9,774 nucleotides of DNA. Origin: an uncultured Clostridium sp. (GTDB taxonomy: Bacteria; Bacillota; Clostridia; Lachnospirales; Lachnospiraceae). The translations under genes and the position numbers were made by a program. The notes beneath the pieces were generated by a model. It did not search any database. It had not been told where the DNA came from and saw only the letters and a list, made by a program, of their open reading frames with translations. Positions 6,735 to 9,774 of this stretch are shown piece by piece; within the stretch, counting starts at the first letter, position 1; each line of letters starts with the position of its first letter. Location: assembly GCA_900551135.1 (NCBI GenBank), contig URUX01000088.1:1-9774 (forward strand), in the 5' to 3' direction.

Positions 6735-7574
6735 GATATTCGTTATTCCGCAAACCAGAGAGACTTTAAGCGCTACACCACCGAGGAGACCAGAAAAGAA
6801 TTTTTAATCGAGAACCTGTACGTTGCTAATGAGGTAGTTGCAGTATACTCTCACGTAGACCGTATGGTAACCTTAGGCTGTATGCCTACTACTGAGGTTG
6901 TTTCCATTGACAAGGGTATTGATGTATGGAAAAACTTCGGAACCCAGTATTTCTTAGAGAGAAGAGAGATTGGTATCTTCAACATCGGCGGCGCAGGCAC
7001 TATCAAGGCTGACGGCGTAGAATACAAATTAGGCTACAAGGATTGCTTATACATCACCAAGGGAACAAAGGAAGTTCTGTTTGCCAGCGAAGATGCTTCC
7101 AACCCGGCTAAGTTCTATATGGTAAGTGCACCAGCTCACAAGGCTTGCAAGACTACCTTTATCTCCATTGATCAGGCTGCAAAGAAGCCATTAGGTGCTA
7201 TGGAGACTTCCAACAAACGTGTAATCAACCAGTTTATCCATCCAGACGTACTGGAAACCTGCCAGCTTTCCATGGGTATGACTGTATTAGAGCCAGGCAG
7301 CGTATGGAATACCATGCCTGCACACACCCATGAGAGACGTATGGAAGTTTATATGTACTTTGAGATTCCGGAAAACAATGTTGTATTCCATATGATGGGT
7401 GAAGGCAATGAAACCAGACACATTGTTATGCAGAATGAGCAGGCAGTTATCAGCCCATCCTGGAGCATCCATTCTGGTGCAGGTACCAGCAACTATACCT
7501 TCATCTGGGCTATGGGCGGCGAGAACCAGGCCTTTGATGACATGGATACCATTCCGACCACTGAGTTAAGATAA
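6732..7574 (+). CDS. kduI: 5-dehydro-4-deoxy-D-glucuronate isomerase
   Basis: KduI converts 5-keto-4-deoxyuronate, the product of unsaturated-uronate hydrolases such as GH105, into 3-deoxy-D-glycero-2,5-hexodiulosonate, which KduD then reduces to 2-keto-3-deoxygluconate. The protein is a cytoplasmic cupin. From the ATG at 6732 it is 280 aa, against 278 for E. coli KduI. Seen: the N-terminus MDIRYSANQRDFKRY, LGCMPTTEVVSID at 48-60, FLERREIGIFNIGG at 74-87 and PAHTHERRMEVYMYF at 196-210. The zinc ligands match the E. coli set: His198, His200, Glu205 and His247 (PSWSIHSG at 242-249). It ends in ENQAFDDMD, typical of the family. It is preceded by a strong RBS and a candidate regulated promoter, and followed after 8 bases by rpiR. 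Codon use is richer in C-ending codons (AAC, TAC, ACC) and CGT than its neighbours, suggesting high expression. KduD and the KDG kinase and aldolase are not in the window. Confidence 0.98.
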   Translation: MDIRYSANQRDFKRYTTEETRKEFLIENLYVANEVVAVYSHVDRMVTLGCMPTTEVVSIDKGIDVWKNFGTQYFLERREIGIFNIGGAGTIKADGVEYKLGYKDCLYITKGTKEVLFASEDASNPAKFYMVSAPAHKACKTTFISIDQAAKKPLGAMETSNKRVINQFIHPDVLETCQLSMGMTVLEPGSVWNTMPAHTHERRMEVYMYFEIPENNVVFHMMGEGNETRHIVMQNEQAVISPSWSIHSGAGTSNYTFIWAMGGENQAFDDMDTIPTTELR

Positions 7575-7582
7575 GAAAATTT

Positions 7583-8446
7583 ATGCTGCTATTCCAGCTA
7601 AAAGAAGAGCGCGACTTTACAAGCCATGAAAAAGATGTGGCCCGGTATATTCTAAGCCATATGGATCAGATTCCGGATATGTCGGCCAGTCAGCTGGCTA
7701 AGGCATCCCTTACCAGCAAGGCTACGGTAGTGCGTCTGGGACAGAAGCTGGGGCTGTCCGGCTATCAGGAGTTTAAGCTGAAGCTGGTGGCAGAAATCAA
7801 CCAGGACAGGAGAATCAGCCAGCTTCTTGCAGAAGAGCCGATTACAAAAGACAGCACATATGGGGATATTATTCAGATTTTGCCGAATCTTTATGATAAG
7901 GCGGTTACCAATACCAGGCTGACCCTGAATAAAAATAATATGCTCAGGATTAATAACTTTGTCCAGTCAGCAGAATGTATCGATATCTACGGAACCGGGG
8001 TCAGCTATATGCTGGCTCAGGCCGCAGCGTTTAAGTTTGCTACGCTGGGAGTGGAAAGTTCTGCTTATGAGAGTATTAATGCCCATTACCTGGCTGCGAG
8101 AAAGCATAAAAAGACAGTTGATTTTGTAATCAGCTTTACCGGAGCCAACCGGACGGCAGAGACCATGGCCAGGTATCTTCGGGAAGCGACCAATAACCAT
8201 ATTGTAGGTATTTTAGGCCCGTATAATGAGAAAATCCGTCAGTGGTGCCATGAGGCAGTAGAGATTCCCAACAGGGATTCAATCCTGAGTCTGGATGTTA
8301 TTACATCATTTGCGGCATCCAATTACGTATTGGATATTTTCTTTTCCATGCTTCTGGCCAGGAGACAGGAGGAACATGTAAAGTCTTCGGTGGAGATGTT
8401 AAAGCACCGGGAACTTTTGGTAAATCGTCCTGAATTATTACAATAA
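7583..8446 (+). CDS. RpiR/MurR-family transcriptional regulator (HTH + SIS)
   Basis: A 287-aa one-component regulator: an N-terminal RpiR-type winged HTH (about 1-77) and a C-terminal SIS sugar-phosphate-binding domain (about 110-255). Seen: SHEKDVARYILSHMDQIPDM at 14-33 leading into the HTH with SASQLAKASLTSKATVVRLG at 34-53 and KLGLSGYQEFKLKL at 55-68; in the SIS domain, IYGTGVSYMLAQ at 135-146, FVISFTGANRTAET at 181-194 and VGILGP at 208-213. Family members sense phosphosugars or sugar acids and usually repress or activate nearby catabolic or PTS genes. It starts 8 bases after kduI with no clear Shine-Dalgarno (upstream is AAGAAAATTT), so translation probably depends on coupling to kduI. 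A terminator follows directly. Its targets are inferred: the kduI palindromes and the promoter of the downstream PTS gene are both candidates, and the effector is unknown. Confidence 0.93.
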   Translation: MLLFQLKEERDFTSHEKDVARYILSHMDQIPDMSASQLAKASLTSKATVVRLGQKLGLSGYQEFKLKLVAEINQDRRISQLLAEEPITKDSTYGDIIQILPNLYDKAVTNTRLTLNKNNMLRINNFVQSAECIDIYGTGVSYMLAQAAAFKFATLGVESSAYESINAHYLAARKHKKTVDFVISFTGANRTAETMARYLREATNNHIVGILGPYNEKIRQWCHEAVEIPNRDSILSLDVITSFAASNYVLDIFFSMLLARRQEEHVKSSVEMLKHRELLVNRPELLQ

Positions 8447-8459
8447 CGTACTTTGAATT

Positions 8460-8493
8460 GAACCGTTGTTTCAAAAGCAGCGGTTCTTTTTTT
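8460..8493 (+). terminator. Intrinsic terminator after rpiR
   Basis: GAACCGTTG at 8460-8468 pairs with CAGCGGTTC at 8478-8486 (9 bp, one T-G wobble) around a 9-base loop, followed at once by seven T at 8487-8493. It starts 14 bases after the rpiR stop and should end the kduI-rpiR transcript, separating it from the PTS gene. Confidence 0.92.
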
Positions 8494-8532
8494 GCGCTTT
8501 TTGAACCGCAGGACCTATGGTCCGGCCAGCCG

Positions 8533-8561
8533 TTGTCTGACAAAAACGCCTGTGTTAGACT
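8533..8561 (+). promoter_or_regulatory. Candidate promoter and operator of the PTS gene
   Basis: TTGTCT at 8533-8538 (-35, 4/6 match), a 17-base spacer, and TAGACT at 8556-8561 (-10, 4/6) preceded by TG at 8553-8554, an extended -10. The -35 is part of an 11-base inverted repeat TTGTC-T-GACAA at 8533-8543, a plausible binding site for a dimeric regulator. A second short inverted repeat, GGACC-TAT-GGTCC at 8511-8523, lies just upstream. No BglG/LicT-type antiterminator sequence was recognised in the leader. Position after the rpiR terminator supports a separate promoter here; the exact boxes are inferred. Confidence 0.5.
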
Positions 8562-8600
8562 GGGTTTATCAAAACACAGAAGTGAAAACGGGAGGTTCAA

Positions 8601-9774
8601 ATGGGTAAGTATCAAGACTTGGCAAGAGACATTGTAAAGTATGTTGGCGGCAAGGAAAACGTATCCGGCCTGGTACACTGTATTACCAGACTGCGCTTTA
8701 CGCTGAAAGACGAAAGCAAAGCCAATGATGAAGCATTGAAGGCGATGAACGGTGTGGTTACCGTGATGAAAAGCGGCGGTCAGTATCAGGTGGTAATCGG
8801 AAATCACGTGGCAGAGGTCTATGAAGATGTTCTTCCGATGCTGGATTTGGCAGAATCTGCATCAGCGCCGGAGGAAAAGAAAAAAGGCAAACTGCTGGAC
8901 AGGGCAATCGATGTGGTTTCCGGCATTTTTCAGCCGATTTTAAGCATTATGGCTGCATGCGGTATGCTGAAAGGCTTCAATACGTTATTTGCAGCAATGG
9001 GACTGTATTCTGCCACAAGCGGAGGCTATCTGATCATTAATGCGGCAGGAGATGCGCTGTTTACGTTTCTGCCCTTATTTTTAGGCTATACGGCTGCAAA
9101 GAAATTCGGGCTGAAACCTATGCTCGGACTGGCTATGGGTGCAGCAATGTGTTACCCTGGCATTCAGTCCAGTACGCTTTCTGCAGGAGCCGGTCCCATG
9201 TATACCATTTTAAACGGAAGTCTGTTTGCATCTCCGGTATACATTGATTTTTTTGGAATTCCCGTAATTTCCGCAGATTATACGGGAACCGTGATTCCGG
9301 TTATTCTGGCTGTTTGGTTTGCATCGAAATGCGAGAAATTTTTCAATAAAATCGTTCCAGATTTAGTTAAATTTTTCTTTGTTCCTATGCTGACCATGCT
9401 GGTAGCGTTTCCGGCTGCAGTATTGTTTTTGGGACCAGCAGCAACCTTTGGTTCGGCTTTGATTTCAGAATTTACCCTTGCAGTCCGCAGCTTTAGTCCG
9501 CTGATGGCCGGCGCCATTGTGGGACTGACCTGGCAGATTCTGGTTATCTTTGGAATGCATTGGGGATTTATTCCGGTCTATATCAACAACATTATGACCT
9601 TGGGATATGATAATGTGATGATGCCGTTTTTTGCATGTACTTTTGCAACTTCTGCAGTTGTACTGGCAATATTCTGCAAAACAAAAGATAAAAAATTAAA
9701 AGAAATGGCGATTCCGAACTTTATTTCCGGTATTTTCGGTGTAACAGAACCGGCGATCTATGGTATGCTTCTTC
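8601..9774 (+). CDS. PTS beta-glucoside-type transporter, IIBC(A) subunit (3' truncated by window end)
   Basis: An open frame from ATG 8601 to the window edge, 391 codons visible; full-length BglF-type proteins have about 610-640 residues with a C-terminal IIA domain, so roughly 220-250 residues would lie outside if IIA is fused. The PTS couples uptake of beta-glucosides or related sugars to phosphorylation from HPr-P. Seen: a IIB domain at about 1-80 with the phosphorylated Cys27 in GLVHCITRLRF (23-33) and MKSGGQYQVVIG at 56-67; a charged linker EEKKKGK at 91-97; then the hydrophobic IIC domain from about 103, with GAAMCYPG at 180-187, FGMHWGFIP with His320 at 317-325 and the family signature GVTEPAIYG at 380-388. 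The RBS GGAGG at 8591-8595 is 5 bases before the ATG. It has its own candidate promoter and follows the RpiR gene, a common pairing. The sugar specificity is not evident; linkage to pectin is only by proximity. Confidence 0.92.
   Translation, partial: MGKYQDLARDIVKYVGGKENVSGLVHCITRLRFTLKDESKANDEALKAMNGVVTVMKSGGQYQVVIGNHVAEVYEDVLPMLDLAESASAPEEKKKGKLLDRAIDVVSGIFQPILSIMAACGMLKGFNTLFAAMGLYSATSGGYLIINAAGDALFTFLPLFLGYTAAKKFGLKPMLGLAMGAAMCYPGIQSSTLSAGAGPMYTILNGSLFASPVYIDFFGIPVISADYTGTVIPVILAVWFASKCEKFFNKIVPDLVKFFFVPMLTMLVAFPAAVLFLGPAATFGSALISEFTLAVRSFSPLMAGAIVGLTWQILVIFGMHWGFIPVYINNIMTLGYDNVMMPFFACTFATSAVVLAIFCKTKDKKLKEMAIPNFISGIFGVTEPAIYGMLL

Noticed and set aside
8494..8600. BglG/LicT ribonucleic antiterminator element before the PTS gene
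   Set aside because: The leader between the terminator and the ATG shows no match to the known antiterminator consensus, and the terminator lies upstream of the likely promoter.
8301..8807. A 168-codon open frame on the - strand across the rpiR end and PTS start
   Set aside because: It runs antisense through two well-supported genes, the terminator and the promoter region, and its translation shows no recognisable domain.
1..9774. CRISPR arrays, insertion sequences, tRNA/rRNA genes, prophage or defence genes
   Set aside because: No periodic repeats, transposase-like proteins, tRNA-like folds or defence domains were seen; coding density by metabolic genes leaves no room for them.

Overview
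The window looks like part of a pectin / rhamnogalacturonan utilisation locus from a low-to-moderate GC Firmicute, most plausibly a gut Lachnospiraceae-type Clostridia. This rests on strong AGGAGG-type ribosome binding sites, the style of the proteins and the gene content; no 16S or other marker is present, so the taxonomy is inferred. All genes lie on the + strand, and no gap between genes exceeds about 155 bases.

Region 1 (2-5231) is a tightly packed operon. It holds a 5'-truncated GH105 unsaturated rhamnogalacturonyl hydrolase (YesR/YteR-like), two CUT1-type ABC sugar permeases (YesP/YesQ-like), a signal-less GH28 polygalacturonase-family enzyme with an extra N-terminal beta-domain, and a TIM-barrel sugar isomerase/epimerase of unknown substrate. 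Spacings run from a 1-base overlap to 14 bases. The solute-binding protein and the ATPase of the transporter are not in the window. The enzymes lack export signals, so the picture is import of pectic oligosaccharides followed by cytoplasmic depolymerisation.

Region 2 (5235-6616) starts with a strong GAAA-capped hairpin lacking a T-tract, then a GTG-started MATE-family transporter whose link to pectin is unclear.

Region 3 (6617-8493) has a candidate regulated promoter (extended -10 plus two TTGTATACAA-like palindromes 20 bp apart), then kduI and an RpiR-family regulator 8 bases after it, closed by a clear intrinsic terminator. KduI acts on the 5-keto-4-deoxyuronate that GH105 releases, so regions 1 and 3 are biochemically linked.

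Region 4 (8494-9774) has another candidate extended -10 promoter with a palindrome over its -35, then the first 391 codons of a beta-glucoside-type PTS IIBC(A) permease that runs off the end.

Nothing here is clearly a brand-new kind of system. The points most worth following are the kduI operator pair, the unassigned TIM-barrel enzyme, the GH28 N-terminal domain and the hairpin before the MATE gene.
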